From Mucilaginibacter sp. L3T2-6 (GTDB taxonomy: Bacteria; Bacteroidota; Bacteroidia; Sphingobacteriales; Sphingobacteriaceae), in assembly GCF_030519355.1 (NCBI RefSeq), contig NZ_JAUMKC010000008.1, positions 124,001-188,000 on the forward strand: a stretch of 64,000 nucleotides of DNA, given 5' to 3'. The position numbers and the translations under genes were made by a program. The notes under the pieces are model-generated. The model was given only the letters and a program-made list of their open reading frames with translations. It was not told where the DNA came from and ran no database searches. Below are positions 52,375 to 60,273 of this stretch, piece after piece; the first letter of the stretch is position 1, and each line of letters starts with the position of its first letter.

Positions 52375-53544
52375 ATGGCTGATACTACCGGTACCGATAA
52401 CCATAAACTTTTAGGGCTCGACCACCTCCGTGCGTTCGCTATTGTATATGTAGTCTGTTTTCATTATAAATTTTTCGGTCATCCGGATTGGGAAGTGGCG
52501 CCTGGCAGCTTTGGTTGGACGGGTGTAGATCTGTTTTTTGTATTAAGCGGATTTTTAATTTCAGGTCGGCTGTTTGCCACCATTGCCAAAGAAAAAACGT
52601 TGCAGCTCAGGGAATTCTTTATCAAGCGCTTTTTCAGGATTATCCCTCCCTATCTTCTGGTGTTAATTTTATATTTCAGTTTCCCTGTTTTAACAGAATG
52701 GGGCCACCTTTCGCCGGCGTGGAAATATCTTACATTTACGCTAAACTTTGGCCTTGACCTCCGGAAATACAGTGCTTTCAGCCATGCCTGGTCGCTTTGC
52801 GTTGAAGAGCAGTTTTATCTGATGTTGCCTTTATGCCTCTGGTTGTTTATCCGCTTTAAAGCTTTCAATAAAGCCTGGATACTTATCATTTTATTATTTG
52901 CCACGGGGTTCGTAGTTCGCCTGCTTTGCTGGCACTATCAGGTAGCGCCCCGCATGGGCGATGAAAACCTTCGTCCGCTATGGAATAAGTATGTATACTA
53001 TCCCACCTATAACCGGCTCGATGGCCTGCTGGTTGGCGTAAGCATAGTCGGATTATTTACCTTTTACCCAAAAGTAAAGCAATGGGCCAACCGGAACACC
53101 GCTTTATTAATGCTTACCGGCATCGGTACGCTTACCGGCGCATATTTTGTTTGCATACCCAAAGAAGGTTATTATGCTACGTTATATGGCTTTACCCTGG
53201 TATCTCTGGGCTATGGTTTTATAGTTGCCGCCGCCGTATGCCCCGGCAGTTTCCTTTATCGCTTCAAATCAAAAACAACAAAGATTATTGCCAGCCTATC
53301 TTATTCCATTTACCTGGTACATAAAATCGTCATCCACATAACACAGGTATTACTCGAAAAAACAGGCATGGATAAAAACAGCGGCATGATGATGATTTGT
53401 TGTTTTGCGACAACGGTTCTTGCTGCCCTGCTAATGCGGTATCTGGTGGAAAAGCCGGCCTTGCGCTTACGGAATAAGATCTTGCAGAATATAAACAACA
53501 CAAAATCAATTCAGGCGCCGGTATCGGTATTAAGCGAAAATTAA
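52375..53544 (+). CDS. Acyltransferase family 3 (OafA/YrhL-like) membrane protein
   Basis: The 389-residue protein has ten or so membrane helices and the family motifs: LDHLRAFAIVYVVCFHY at the N-terminus (with catalytic-type His), FFVLSGFLIS, KRFFRIIPPY and SLCVEEQFYL. Such proteins transfer acyl groups to sugars of cell-surface polysaccharides or lipids. The acceptor is unknown. The ATG at 52375 is used. A strong terminator lies after the stop. Confidence 0.9.
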   Translation: MADTTGTDNHKLLGLDHLRAFAIVYVVCFHYKFFGHPDWEVAPGSFGWTGVDLFFVLSGFLISGRLFATIAKEKTLQLREFFIKRFFRIIPPYLLVLILYFSFPVLTEWGHLSPAWKYLTFTLNFGLDLRKYSAFSHAWSLCVEEQFYLMLPLCLWLFIRFKAFNKAWILIILLFATGFVVRLLCWHYQVAPRMGDENLRPLWNKYVYYPTYNRLDGLLVGVSIVGLFTFYPKVKQWANRNTALLMLTGIGTLTGAYFVCIPKEGYYATLYGFTLVSLGYGFIVAAAVCPGSFLYRFKSKTTKIIASLSYSIYLVHKIVIHITQVLLEKTGMDKNSGMMMICCFATTVLAALLMRYLVEKPALRLRNKILQNINNTKSIQAPVSVLSEN

Positions 53545-53587
53545 AAGGTAACGGCTTGTCAACATAATGCCGCATCGCTTCATAAAA

Positions 53588-53617
53588 CAGCCCCGGAAAG
53601 CTATTTTTCCGGGGCTG
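53588..53617. terminator. Bidirectional terminator between the acyltransferase gene and carA
   Basis: CAGCCCCGGAAA (53588-53599) pairs with TTTCCGGGGCTG (53606-53617), a strong 12-base stem with a 6-base loop. T-rich sequence follows on the plus strand at 53624-53631 and TTTTATG on the minus strand. Confidence 0.85.
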
Positions 53618-53654
53618 CAACCAGTTTTTTATTTATTATTCAAGCATCCGAAGA

Positions 53655-54758
53655 TCAATTCTTCATCAAATTGATAAAATCGTCGAACAAATATCTGCTG
53701 TCGTGCGGACCAGGTGATGATTCCGGGTGATATTGTACAGAGAATGCTTTTTTACCTTTTACCCTGATGCCCTCTATAGATTGGTCGTTAAGATTAACGT
53801 GGGTAATTTCTACTTTATCAGAAGCACGAACTGCCTCAGGCACCACACCAAAACCGTGGTTTTGCGAAGTTACCTCGCAGTGATCGATGATAATGTTTTT
53901 TACCGGGTGGTTTAATCCGCGGTGTCCATTAAACATTTTAATGGTTGGGATATCATTAGCTAATGCCAGCAACTGGTGGCCGAGGCAAATACCAAACATT
54001 GGCTTTTCTGATGCTAATACTTTCTTTACAGTTTCCACTGCATAGGGCATAGCGGCAGGATCGCCGGGACCGTTGGAGATGAAATATCCGGTTGGAGCAA
54101 AGTCCTTTTCCATTTCTTCGAAAGTTGTCTTTGCCGGAAATACCTTTGCATAAACATCTCGGTCATCAAAGTTACGAAGGATGTTTTTCTTTACACCAAG
54201 GTCGAGCACCGCTACACGATACGCAGCATTTTCATCTCCGAAGGTATAAGTTTCGGTGGTTGATACTTTCGACGAAAGCTCAAGGCCATCCATTGAAGGC
54301 ACTTCATCCAGTCTTGCTTTCAACTCTTCCAAATCCAGGATTTCTGAAGAGATAATGGCATTCATGGCGCCTTTGTCACGAATGTGGCGTACCAGCTGAC
54401 GTGTATCAATATCAGAAATACCGACGATATTTTCTTCCTGGAAATAATCCTGTATCGACTCATCCGCCTGTTTGCGGCTATAGGCTATGTTGTAGTTTTT
54501 ACAAACCAAACCTGCAATCTGTATCCTTTCAGACTCAACCTCGGCATTGGCAATGCCGTAGTTACCAATGTGTGCATTTGTTGTAACCATGATTTGCCCG
54601 AAGTACGAAGGGTCTGTAAAAATTTCCTGGTAACCGGTCATTCCGGTATTAAAGCAGATCTCTCCGGTGGTGGTTCCCATTTTTCCGGCAGCTTTTCCAT
54701 GAAACACAGTTCCGTCAGCCAGTAATAATACCGCAGGTAATTTGGTGAAATAAGTCAT
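53655..54758 (-). CDS. carA: Carbamoyl-phosphate synthase small subunit
   Basis: The 367-residue protein has the N-terminal CPSase small-chain domain (LADGTVFHGKAAG, TGMTGYQEIFTDPSY) and a class I glutamine amidotransferase domain with Cys258 in FGICLGHQ, and His344 and Glu346 in VQYHPESSPG. It hydrolyses glutamine and passes ammonia to the large subunit (not encoded in the window) to make carbamoyl phosphate for pyrimidine and arginine synthesis. Length is standard. TACCTTTG box upstream. Confidence 0.96.
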   Translation of the reverse strand: MTYFTKLPAVLLLADGTVFHGKAAGKMGTTTGEICFNTGMTGYQEIFTDPSYFGQIMVTTNAHIGNYGIANAEVESERIQIAGLVCKNYNIAYSRKQADESIQDYFQEENIVGISDIDTRQLVRHIRDKGAMNAIISSEILDLEELKARLDEVPSMDGLELSSKVSTTETYTFGDENAAYRVAVLDLGVKKNILRNFDDRDVYAKVFPAKTTFEEMEKDFAPTGYFISNGPGDPAAMPYAVETVKKVLASEKPMFGICLGHQLLALANDIPTIKMFNGHRGLNHPVKNIIIDHCEVTSQNHGFGVVPEAVRASDKVEITHVNLNDQSIEGIRVKGKKAFSVQYHPESSPGPHDSRYLFDDFINLMKN

Positions 54759-54860
54759 TAGCTAAAATTTTTGAATGATTAAAAATCCGGTTTGCCTGGT
54801 GCAGCGCTCCGTGAAAACAGACTGAAATATTGAAGTAGGATACTTCTGGATTCACGCGTG

Positions 54861-54868
54861 CAAAGGTA
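54861..54868 (-). promoter_or_regulatory. TAnnTTTG -7 box (TACCTTTG) of carA
   Basis: Exact box on the minus strand, about 100 bases upstream of the carA start at 54758. No clear -33 TTG. Confidence 0.45.
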
Positions 54869-54872
54869 TGGA

Positions 54873-54970
54873 AAGATTTCGGATTTCGGAATTAGTATTT
54901 CAGATTTTTTGAACGCGGAAACTGCAAAAACTTGCATTCGTGTAATTCGAAATAATTAGTGAAATTCGTC
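54873..54970. repeat. Degenerate short-word region upstream of panB
   Basis: Two clusters are visible: GATTTCGGATTTCGGAATTAG near 54875, and variants of AATTCGTG/AATTAGTG (TTCGTGTAATTCGAAATAATT) at about 54937-54969. The second ends about 18 bases before the panB start. Confidence 0.45.
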
Positions 54971-54987
54971 CCATCAATATATTCCCT

Positions 54988-55803
54988 ATGTCAATCCACA
55001 AAGAGGTTAAACGCATCACCACGCACATTTTGCAGGAAATGAAGAACCGCGGTGAAAAAATCAGCATGCTTACGGCTTACGACTATTCAATGGCATCCAT
55101 TGTTGATGAAGCCGGCATCGACGTTATACTGGTGGGCGATTCGGCCTCAAACGTGATGGCCGGCCACGAAACTACTCTGCCCATCACTTTAGACCAGATG
55201 ATCTACCATGCCTCATCGGTTGTGCGTGCCGCCAAACGCGCGCTGGTAATCGTCGATTTGCCATTCGGTTCGTACCAGGGTAATTCCAAAGAAGCGCTTA
55301 ATTCGGCCATCCGCATTATGAAGGAATCCGGGGCGCATGGAATAAAGATAGAAGGCGGTATTGAGATAGCAGAGTCAGTCACCCGCATACTTACCGCAGG
55401 CATCCCGGTAATGGGGCACCTCGGACTAACGCCGCAGTCCATCTATAAATTCGGCACTTATACCGTAAGGGCCAAGCAGGAAGCCGAGGCACAGAAATTG
55501 CGTGAAGACGCCCTGAAGCTGCAGGAGCTGGGGTGTTTTTCAATAGTGCTCGAAAAAATCCCGGCAGCATTGGCCAAAGAAGTCAGCGAAAGTTTAAGCA
55601 TTCCTACTATCGGTATTGGCGCGGGCAAGCATTGCGATGGCCAGGTTTTAGTGATACATGATATGTTGGGCATCAATAAAGGCTTTAGTCCACGCTTTTT
55701 AAGAAAATATGCCGACCTGCATACCGTAATGAACAATGCCATTGAGAACTTTGTTAAAGATGTAAAGGATAAAACGTTTCCGAACGATAAAGAAGAGTAT
55801 TGA
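54988..55803 (+). CDS. panB: 3-methyl-2-oxobutanoate hydroxymethyltransferase
   Basis: The 271-residue TIM-barrel enzyme has the motifs [64 protein letters not shown] and LEKIPAALA with the catalytic Glu, then [22 protein letters not shown]. It makes ketopantoate from alpha-ketoisovalerate for coenzyme A synthesis. Length is standard. It is followed by an RluD-type gene, and a degenerate repeat lies in the gap between. Confidence 0.95.
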   Translation: MSIHKEVKRITTHILQEMKNRGEKISMLTAYDYSMASIVDEAGIDVILVGDSASNVMAGHETTLPITLDQMIYHASSVVRAAKRALVIVDLPFGSYQGNSKEALNSAIRIMKESGAHGIKIEGGIEIAESVTRILTAGIPVMGHLGLTPQSIYKFGTYTVRAKQEAEAQKLREDALKLQELGCFSIVLEKIPAALAKEVSESLSIPTIGIGAGKHCDGQVLVIHDMLGINKGFSPRFLRKYADLHTVMNNAIENFVKDVKDKTFPNDKEEY

Positions 55804-55891
55804 GACTGCAGTTCATAGTTAATGGACCACAGACCATAGTTAAAAATTGCAGCTACTATGGCCTATCGACTATGGACTATGGACAATTAAA
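55804..55891. repeat. Degenerate short-word array between panB and the pseudouridine synthase gene
   Basis: The gap is made of variants of CATAGTTAATGGAC, CACAGACCATAGTT and GACTATGGACTATGGAC, with both orientations of the ACTATGG word. It ends close to the ATG at 55898. Confidence 0.5.
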
Positions 55892-55897
55892 TCTGCC

Positions 55898-56629
55898 ATG
55901 AACGCCAAAGCCAACATCAAATACGTCAACCTCGAAATAACTGACGCCGATATTCTCTATGAAGACAATCACCTGATTGCGGTTAACAAGCGCGCCGGTG
56001 ACATTGTGCAGGTTGATGAAACGGGTGATGAATCGTTGGAGGACAAGGTAAAGAAATACATCGCAAAAAAATACAATAAGCCAAACGGCGCTTTTTTAGG
56101 TGTAGTGCACCGGCTTGACAGGCCTGTTAGCGGTGTAATACTGTTCGCCAAAACCAGCAAGGCCCTTGAGCGTATAAACGCAATGTTTAAAGGCCGCGAG
56201 ATGCACAAAACTTATTATGCAGTAGTTCGCAACCGGCCGACCCCTTACGCCGGGAACCTGGTTCACTGGCTCGTAAAAAATCCGCAGAAAAACGTCACCA
56301 AGGCATATAATCAGGAAATAAACGGCGGCCTTCGTTCCGAACTTAGCTATAAAACGGTAGCCGAGCTTGGCGGTTATTATTTAGTTGAAGTCGACCCGGT
56401 TACCGGCCGTCCTCACCAGATAAGGGTCCAGCTTTCAACACTCGGCTGCCCAATAGTCGGTGACAATAAATATGGTTATCCGCGAGGCAGTCTCCGTAAG
56501 AGCATCTGCCTGCATGCCCGCAGGCTGGAATTTATGCACCCCATAAAAAAAGAACCGGTTGTAATCATTGCTCCTGTACCTAAGGATGGCTTCTGGGAAC
56601 GGTTTGAGGGATTGATGGTTAGCGGGTAA
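55898..56629 (+). CDS. RluA/RluD-family pseudouridine synthase
   Basis: The 243-residue protein has the RluA-type catalytic motif VVHRLDRPVSGVILFAKT with the key Asp in HRLDRPVSG, and the later motif GRPHQIRVQLSTLGCPIVGDNKY. It has no S4 domain, which is the short RluA/YciL-type form. It isomerises uridine in rRNA or tRNA. ATG 55898 is chosen because it follows the repeat array and gives the standard N-terminus; the frame is open further upstream. Confidence 0.85.
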   Translation: MNAKANIKYVNLEITDADILYEDNHLIAVNKRAGDIVQVDETGDESLEDKVKKYIAKKYNKPNGAFLGVVHRLDRPVSGVILFAKTSKALERINAMFKGREMHKTYYAVVRNRPTPYAGNLVHWLVKNPQKNVTKAYNQEINGGLRSELSYKTVAELGGYYLVEVDPVTGRPHQIRVQLSTLGCPIVGDNKYGYPRGSLRKSICLHARRLEFMHPIKKEPVVIIAPVPKDGFWERFEGLMVSG

Positions 56630-56834
56630 ATTGTTTTATCCCATGATCTTTTAGCACCCCACTAATATCTAAAAGGGAGTTGCCAAAGGCTCAGTAATTT
56701 TCTATCTTTTTTATGGCTTGAAATAAGTTACTTAAGCTAACTACAGGATATATTATAACGAAGAAAAAACATTTAAATCAGGCGGTTTAACAATTCGGAA
56801 TAAAAACTCAATTGGGCGTGTGGCGAGGCAGAAT

Positions 56835-57212
56835 TTATCCCTCTTCCAATATCAATCCGCCAATCTCTTTAAAGTGCTTATCTTTCGTAAAAAGTATTAA
56901 GTCGTGCTGCCTGGCAACTGCCGCAATCCAGATATCATTTTCAGGTATAGGTTTGCCTTTTGTAAGTAAATCAGCCTTTATTAAAGCATAGTTATCTGCT
57001 GTAATGCTATCAGCCAACAGTATATTACATTTGGTCAGGAAAGCACTTATCTGATCTATATGTTTTTTCGGGTTTAGTGACCTGTAGGCTCCCAGATAGA
57101 GCTCACCCAAAACAGCGAACGGGATATTCACAGTTTCAAGACCAACCAGCGTATTTGCCACTGAAAGATTACCTTTAAACAGTTCAATAACAATGCTTGT
57201 GTCTAAAAGCAT
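56835..57212 (-). CDS. PIN-domain (VapC-like) toxin
   Basis: The 125-residue protein has the four acidic residues of PIN nucleases: Asp4 in LLDTSIV, Glu37, Asp93 in NDIWIAA and Asp111. Toxins of this kind cleave RNA such as tRNA. The start at 57212 leaves one base after the antitoxin stop, the normal close coupling of VapBC pairs. The frame is open upstream to 57245 with two more ATGs, but those would overlap the antitoxin gene. Confidence 0.85.
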   Translation of the reverse strand: MLLDTSIVIELFKGNLSVANTLVGLETVNIPFAVLGELYLGAYRSLNPKKHIDQISAFLTKCNILLADSITADNYALIKADLLTKGKPIPENDIWIAAVARQHDLILFTKDKHFKEIGGLILEEG

Positions 57213-57213
57213 G

Positions 57214-57447
57214 CTATTTCCAATCATCGGGATGAATGGTTTCACATGATGCAGAAATAATTTTTTCTATCTCGTCCGCCTCTTCTTTTGTCCAAATTCC
57301 TGAAAACGCTTTGATATCAAACTTTTTGGTATATTCCTTTCCTTTGCCGGAAATTTTTAAAAAATTCTCCAATGCAGATAAGACATTATCATTGTCGATT
57401 TTAAGAATTTCTTCTATGATATGAAGCTTTTTCGTTTCTGCGAACAT
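57214..57447 (-). CDS. Putative antitoxin of the PIN toxin
   Basis: The 77-residue protein starts with a helical part (KKLHIIEEILKIDNDNVLSALENFLK), has a KEYTKKFDIKAFSGIWTKEEADEIEK block and ends acidic (SCETIHPDDWK). The N-terminal pattern and the gene position before the VapC-like toxin fit an antitoxin of Bacteroidota type. No DNA-binding motif is certain. The stop is one base from the toxin start. Confidence 0.7.
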   Translation of the reverse strand: MFAETKKLHIIEEILKIDNDNVLSALENFLKISGKGKEYTKKFDIKAFSGIWTKEEADEIEKIISASCETIHPDDWK

Positions 57448-57470
57448 AAGTTTGGTACTTCCCTTAGCTA

Positions 57471-57478
57471 CAAATATA
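57471..57478 (-). promoter_or_regulatory. TAnnTTTG -7 box (TATATTTG) of the toxin-antitoxin operon
   Basis: Exact box on the minus strand, 23 bases upstream of the antitoxin start at 57447. Confidence 0.55.
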
Positions 57479-57500
57479 CAAAACTTCTTTCATCAAGCCG

Positions 57501-58487
57501 TCAAAGCGCCTTTACTATTTCCCATATCCTTTCATCTACCCAAACGCCTTCTTTCAAACTTTTTTCCCTAGTTCGCAATGTATTTTCACCCGGGTAAGCA
57601 ACAAAACCACCGTCTGCCGGCTGGCTAGTTTTAGTATATTCAATAACCTCTTCAATAGCCTGTTGGGCTGCTGTATTCAATTCAGGTCTTATGCAAATAA
57701 ATACCTGGCAGTTGCTGGTTTCTTTTCCGCTTTTGGTGATCCTGGCCGTAGAATTTCCCTCGCTTAGCACAGTCGCCAGCAGATCCAGCATCATCGACAG
57801 CCCCGAGCCTTTCCAAAAACCAACCGGCAACAACCTTTTCGACTCCAATATTTCAGCAGGGTCCGTGCTAAGCGCACCGGAGGAATCATACCCGCCCGCT
57901 ACAGGCAACTGCTCATTGTTATTTTTATACTGGTTCAGCTTTCCGACGGAATATTGAGAAATGGCCATATCCAGTACGATATGCCCTTCATTCCGGGGAA
58001 CAGCAATAACCAGCGGATTGTTGCCCAAACGGGGCTCCGCACCGCCCCATGGCGGCAGGTTGGCTATGGTATTTGTAAAGCAAATGCCAATCATACCGGC
58101 TTCTGCCGCCTGCCAGCCATAAGTACCGGCCCGCATCCAATGGTTAGTATTCTTTAACGCTACGCAACCAATGCCGTGCTTCGCAGCCAGCTCAATGGCC
58201 CTGCCCATACAAAAACCGGCATTTAGCATACCCGGGCCTAAATTACCATCCCAGCGCTCCAGTGCGCCGAATCCGTTTTGCTTGGTTGGTTCTGCATCCG
58301 GCTTAACCAACCCCTCCTTTACAAAATCCACAAAAACCGGAAAACGGTTTAACCCGTGCGAATAAACGCCATCCCGGCTGCTTTCGGCAAAAATGGTGGC
58401 GCAGAGGCCGGCTTTCTCATCCGTAAAGTTTAAAGAGCGCAACACTCTTTTAAATTCGTCTCTGAGGGTTTCAAATGGAAGTCGCAT
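57501..58487 (-). CDS. YiaK-like 3-dehydro-L-gulonate 2-dehydrogenase (LDH2/MDH2 family)
   Basis: The 328-residue protein follows the malate/L-lactate dehydrogenase type 2 fold: an N-terminal helix part with ESSRDGVYSHGLNRFPVFV, the motif NHWMRAGTYGWQAAEAGMIGICFTN, the NPLVIAVPR segment and LPVGFWKGSGLSMMLDLLA. The NHWMRAGTYGWQAAE motif is most like E. coli YiaK, which reduces 2,3-diketo-L-gulonate with NADH. The substrate here is inferred from this motif only. It is next to the toxin-antitoxin pair on the same strand, 53 bases upstream. Confidence 0.75.
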   Translation of the reverse strand: MRLPFETLRDEFKRVLRSLNFTDEKAGLCATIFAESSRDGVYSHGLNRFPVFVDFVKEGLVKPDAEPTKQNGFGALERWDGNLGPGMLNAGFCMGRAIELAAKHGIGCVALKNTNHWMRAGTYGWQAAEAGMIGICFTNTIANLPPWGGAEPRLGNNPLVIAVPRNEGHIVLDMAISQYSVGKLNQYKNNNEQLPVAGGYDSSGALSTDPAEILESKRLLPVGFWKGSGLSMMLDLLATVLSEGNSTARITKSGKETSNCQVFICIRPELNTAAQQAIEEVIEYTKTSQPADGGFVAYPGENTLRTREKSLKEGVWVDERIWEIVKAL

Positions 58488-58656
58488 GCCGGCAGATTAA
58501 GTTACATTTTCAGAATGCACCAAAACTAACAAACTTTTTCTTCCGGGTCTTTCATTTTTGTATGCCAGTCTCATTCTAATGTATAGTTCTAAATAATAAA
58601 AATTCGTTAAGTCTGTTTAATCCTTTAATTTATGGTCAAATCTTTGGTCTATTTTC

Positions 58657-58664
58657 TACCTTTG
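58657..58664 (+). promoter_or_regulatory. TAnnTTTG -7 box (TACCTTTG)
   Basis: Exact consensus 14 bases before the ATG at 58679. Confidence 0.6.
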
Positions 58665-58678
58665 CTGTCATATTTTTC

Positions 58679-59170
58679 ATGAAAAAAAGATATCCGTTAC
58701 TGCTGATTATAATTGCTTTTGGCCTTATTGTTAACTCCTGTAAAAAGACGGGGCAAAACGCTATTGCCACCCTGTTTACCGGCGGCACCTGGAAACTGGC
58801 GTCTATAGAAACCAGGAACTACATCGGTAATCAGCAAACGTCGGATACGACCATCAACGACACCTGCTCGCAGTTTTTCACCTTCAAACCCGATAATTCC
58901 TGCACTTACACCAATTTCAGCTGCGTAAACCAGACAGCCAGCGGAAACTGGTCGCTTGCTAAAAATCAGCTGTACTTATATGCCAATATACCACTAAAAG
59001 CAATTGGGGATACTACCGTCAACCCATTTAACAACGCCCATATAAAAACGCTCGGGCAATACTCCATGGTGCTCGAGACAGGAGACATAGCACCTAATTA
59101 TTCCCTAAGTCAGCCACGCACCATAGTGGTTTATGGTTTTGTGCGGCAAACTTCGGCGGGAGCACAGTAA
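58679..59170 (+). CDS. Lipocalin-like lipoprotein
   Basis: The 163-residue protein has a lipoprotein signal (hydrophobic stretch of about 15 residues, then VNSCKK with Cys at residue 21), and a small beta-barrel-like domain with the pattern FTGGTWKLASIET and NWSLAKNQLYLY. Bacteroidota have many such lipocalin-like or DUF5004-type lipoproteins. Function unknown, likely outer-membrane anchored. Its own promoter precedes it. Confidence 0.7.
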   Translation: MKKRYPLLLIIIAFGLIVNSCKKTGQNAIATLFTGGTWKLASIETRNYIGNQQTSDTTINDTCSQFFTFKPDNSCTYTNFSCVNQTASGNWSLAKNQLYLYANIPLKAIGDTTVNPFNNAHIKTLGQYSMVLETGDIAPNYSLSQPRTIVVYGFVRQTSAGAQ

Positions 59171-59319
59171 CCTGGTCAAAAAGCTACATTGCAGCAATAA
59201 ATGGTCACAAGCTTTCCCCATTTTAATTAAAGGTTTTACCTGGCCCCTATCCTGTTTAATTAATAATTTAATAACAGCTCAATTTGCGGTTTAATCAGCA
59301 ACTATTACAACGAAAGGCT

Positions 59320-59327
59320 TATCTTTG
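59320..59327 (+). promoter_or_regulatory. TAnnTTTG -7 box (TATCTTTG) upstream of purN
   Basis: Exact box 105 bases before the purN start, predicting a leader of about 100 bases. Confidence 0.45.
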
Positions 59328-59432
59328 GGTGCGTTATGTGTTTGATTGTAACTAAAATGTTACCTTCAAAAATGATTTGATGCTGTTATAACGGTGTATA
59401 ATACCTTTACCACTTTTTAGGATACGAGTTTA

Positions 59433-60011
59433 ATGAAAAAGAGAATTGCCATTTTCGCTTCGGGATCGGGGTCGAATGCTCAAAAAATTATGGAGCATTT
59501 TAAACGCAATGCAGAAGCTGAAGTAGTACTGATACTCACTAATAATCCCCAGGCTTACGTTCTCCAGCGCGCTGATAATTTCGAAATCCCGTCGCATATT
59601 TTTACCCGTCACGAATTTTACGATACCGATGACGTTATAGCCCTTTTAAAAAACCTGCAGGTTGATTTGATTGTGCTGGCGGGCTTTCTATGGCTTGTTC
59701 CGGAAACGTTACTGAAAGCATTCCCTAATAAAATAATCAATCTTCATCCTGCCCTGCTGCCTAAGCACGGTGGTAAAGGCATGTACGGCGACCATGTGCA
59801 CAAAGCCGTATTAGCCGCCGGTGACGATGAATCGGGCATTACCATTCATTTTGTGAGCGATGTATATGACGACGGTGAGATCATCCACCAGTCGCGCTTT
59901 AAAATTGAACCGGGTGACAACCTGGAAGTGATAAAATTTAAAGGGCAGCAGTTAGAGCACCAACATTTCCCCAGGGTGATTGAGAGCTTGCTGAAGAAGA
60001 TGAAAAGTTGA
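59433..60011 (+). CDS. purN: Phosphoribosylglycinamide formyltransferase
   Basis: The 192-residue enzyme has the family pattern: FASGSGSNAQKIM (residues 8-20), the catalytic Asn103 and His105 in IINLHPALLPKHGGKGMYG and Asp143 in FVSDVYDDGEI. It transfers formyl from 10-formyl-THF to GAR in purine synthesis. Same direction as purH, 262 bases apart, so both purine genes are close but not tightly coupled. Confidence 0.95.
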   Translation: MKKRIAIFASGSGSNAQKIMEHFKRNAEAEVVLILTNNPQAYVLQRADNFEIPSHIFTRHEFYDTDDVIALLKNLQVDLIVLAGFLWLVPETLLKAFPNKIINLHPALLPKHGGKGMYGDHVHKAVLAAGDDESGITIHFVSDVYDDGEIIHQSRFKIEPGDNLEVIKFKGQQLEHQHFPRVIESLLKKMKS

Positions 60012-60207
60012 GAGTTAGCTGATCAAAGATAAATTTATTCATCCCACTTCACGTGCTTCGTTCCGCAAGCCTCGTAACATCTTACCAGCCCATCGCGGCT
60101 TATAGCGGTAATGTTAAGGGTTATCGGTATTCCTGCAGCGCTTTACGCGGCCGATCCGTTAATGCTGCAATGGCAGTTTTAATCCATTGAAAAAAACTTA
60201 AAAAAAA

Positions 60208-60243
60208 CTAACTCCCAGCCTCTAATCTCTAATCACTAATCCT
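60208..60243. repeat. Degenerate short-word array upstream of purH
   Basis: The stretch is made of variants of CTAATC and CTAACTCC (CCTCTAATCTCTAATCACTAATC), ending at the TACCTTTG box of purH. Confidence 0.5.
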
Positions 60244-60251
60244 TACCTTTG
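60244..60251 (+). promoter_or_regulatory. TAnnTTTG -7 box (TACCTTTG) of purH
   Basis: Exact consensus 22 bases before the ATG at 60274. Confidence 0.6.
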
Positions 60252-60273
60252 CGGCTCAAAAAAGTCCCTGTAA

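Noticed and set aside
57213..57245. Longer PIN toxin start (ATG 57245 or 57224)
   Set aside because: These starts overlap the antitoxin coding region, while ATG 57212 gives the usual LLDTS N-terminus of PIN toxins and a one-base gap.
60035..60142. Minus-strand frame without start codon in the purN-purH gap, ending with a Cys/Trp-rich protein-like stretch
   Set aside because: It has no ATG and is only about 35 codons; it may be a gene remnant, but nothing recognisable supports this.
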